From NCBI GenBank assembly GCA_027023175.1, contig JALVWW010000109.1, forward strand, positions 1 through 12,737: a DNA stretch of 12,737 nucleotides. The letters are read 5' to 3'. The DNA comes from Campylobacterales bacterium. Lineage in GTDB: Bacteria > Campylobacterota > Campylobacteria > Campylobacterales > JALSKU01. Positions 12,598 through 12,737 of the stretch are shown here, piece by piece. Every line of letters starts with the position of its first letter. The stretch's first letter is position 1. Below the pieces are notes generated by a model that did not search any database, was not told where the DNA came from, and saw nothing but the letters and a program-made list of their open reading frames with translations. The translations under genes were made by a program, and so were the position numbers.

Positions 12598-12646
12598 ACA
12601 AAGCCCTAAAAAGGCAAAGCAGTTTGCCTTTTTTAACGGGCTTTGT
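12598..12646 (-). terminator. Intrinsic terminator of fabI, with extended outer stem
   Basis: Stem GGCAAA (12613-12618)/TTTGCC (12623-12628) with loop GCAG is flanked by A5 and T6 runs, so it can terminate transcription on either strand. It begins at the fabI stop codon. A second stem, ACAAAGCCC (12598-12606) with GGGCTTTGT (12638-12646), adds 9 perfect pairs and draws the last fabI codons into the structure. Confidence 0.85.
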
Positions 12647-12737
12647 CCCATTTCATTATGGTTTTGCCTTCTTCGTCTTTGTCTATGGCTCCCATGCCCA
12701 TTATGTTGTAGCCGGCATCTACATAGTGGACTTCTCC
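12633..12737 (-). CDS. fabI: Enoyl-[acyl-carrier-protein] reductase FabI, C-terminal end
   Basis: The last 34 codons of an NADH-dependent enoyl-ACP reductase, which carries out the final reduction in each round of fatty-acid elongation. The frame reads GEVHYVDAGYNIMGMG, then AIDKDEEGKTIMKWDKAR and TAA. GEVxYVDAGYNIMGM is the signature C-terminus of FabI, lining the substrate-binding part of the Rossmann fold. The rest of the gene lies outside the window to the right. The stop codon is immediately followed by an intrinsic terminator, so fabI probably ends its transcript here and the NifX-like gene, 237 bp downstream on the same strand, is expressed separately. Confidence 0.93.
   Translation of the reverse strand, partial: GEVHYVDAGYNIMGMGAIDKDEEGKTIMKWDKAR

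Larger units (their letters stand above)
12395..12621. repeat. Palindrome-rich 227-bp element bounded by 16-bp inverted repeats
   Basis: TGCTTTGCCTTTTTAG (12395-12410) is the exact reverse complement of CTAAAAAGGCAAAGCA (12606-12621). Between them lie two copies of a 16-bp palindromic unit, GTAAATC/GATTTAC arms (12492-12498, 12519-12525) and a two-step hairpin (12539-12597). There is no transposase gene or convincing target-site duplication. The left arm holds the ribosome site of the NifX-like gene and the right arm is half of the fabI terminator stem. This could be a miniature element or converged regulatory sequences. No gene is evident; the longest feature is an 18-codon GTG frame on the minus strand. 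Confidence 0.6.

Overview
The window comes from an AT-rich chromosome of the phylum Campylobacterota (formerly Epsilonproteobacteria), probably a free-living, sulfur-associated lineage such as Sulfurimonas or Sulfurovum rather than a host-associated Campylobacter or Helicobacter. The evidence is the block (HP0268-type small protein)-miaB-(DUF374 acyltransferase) divergent from a short nusA, as I recall it from C. jejuni (Cj0457c-Cj0460) and H. pylori (HP0268-HP0270). A rimO-tilS pair, a short TilS, a 373-aa NusA without the C-terminal acidic repeats, and frequent TTG starts also fit. Genus is inference. No tRNA, rRNA, CRISPR array or transposase gene is visible.

Layout. Positions 1-2289 (+): rimO (5' end outside the window) overlapping tilS, both acting on translation fidelity. 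Positions 2294-8089 (-): one long same-strand run reading right to left. It begins with the HP0268-type nuclease-like protein, miaB and a DUF374 acyltransferase. After an 87-bp repeat-filled spacer come a small TPR-like membrane protein, a Xer-type tyrosine recombinase, and three genes resembling the PilM/PilN/PilO alignment platform of type IV pili and type II secretion. An unusual structured segment lies between the PilN-like and PilO-like genes. Positions 8090-8277: a divergent regulatory region with a near-consensus sigma70 promoter for nusA whose -35 box lies in a perfect 12-bp palindrome.

Positions 8278-10437 (+): nusA, then a MoeB/ThiF-type E1-like enzyme translationally coupled to a variant TusA-like sulfur carrier, which suggests a small sulfur-transfer unit. 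Positions 10452-12395 (-): a NifX/NifB-domain protein, a 23-codon remnant of what looks like an ABM-fold gene, a DUF420 membrane protein and a lone DppB-type permease. Positions 12396-12737: a palindrome-rich spacer bounded by 16-bp perfect inverted repeats, a terminator, and the C-terminal end of fabI (-).

The protein genes are mostly recognisable families. The least explained signals are in the spacers. First, four short arrays of degenerate 7- or 8-bp tandem repeats lie at gene 3' ends, several built as paired identical units (AABB), and they supply neighbouring stop codons. Second, two compact structured elements (2840-3003 and 12395-12621) share a 13-nt sequence. Third, there is the deleted small gene. 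No complete new system is demonstrated. The best candidates for follow-up are the repeat family, the 12395-12621 element and the Xer-plus-PilMNO-like gene cluster.
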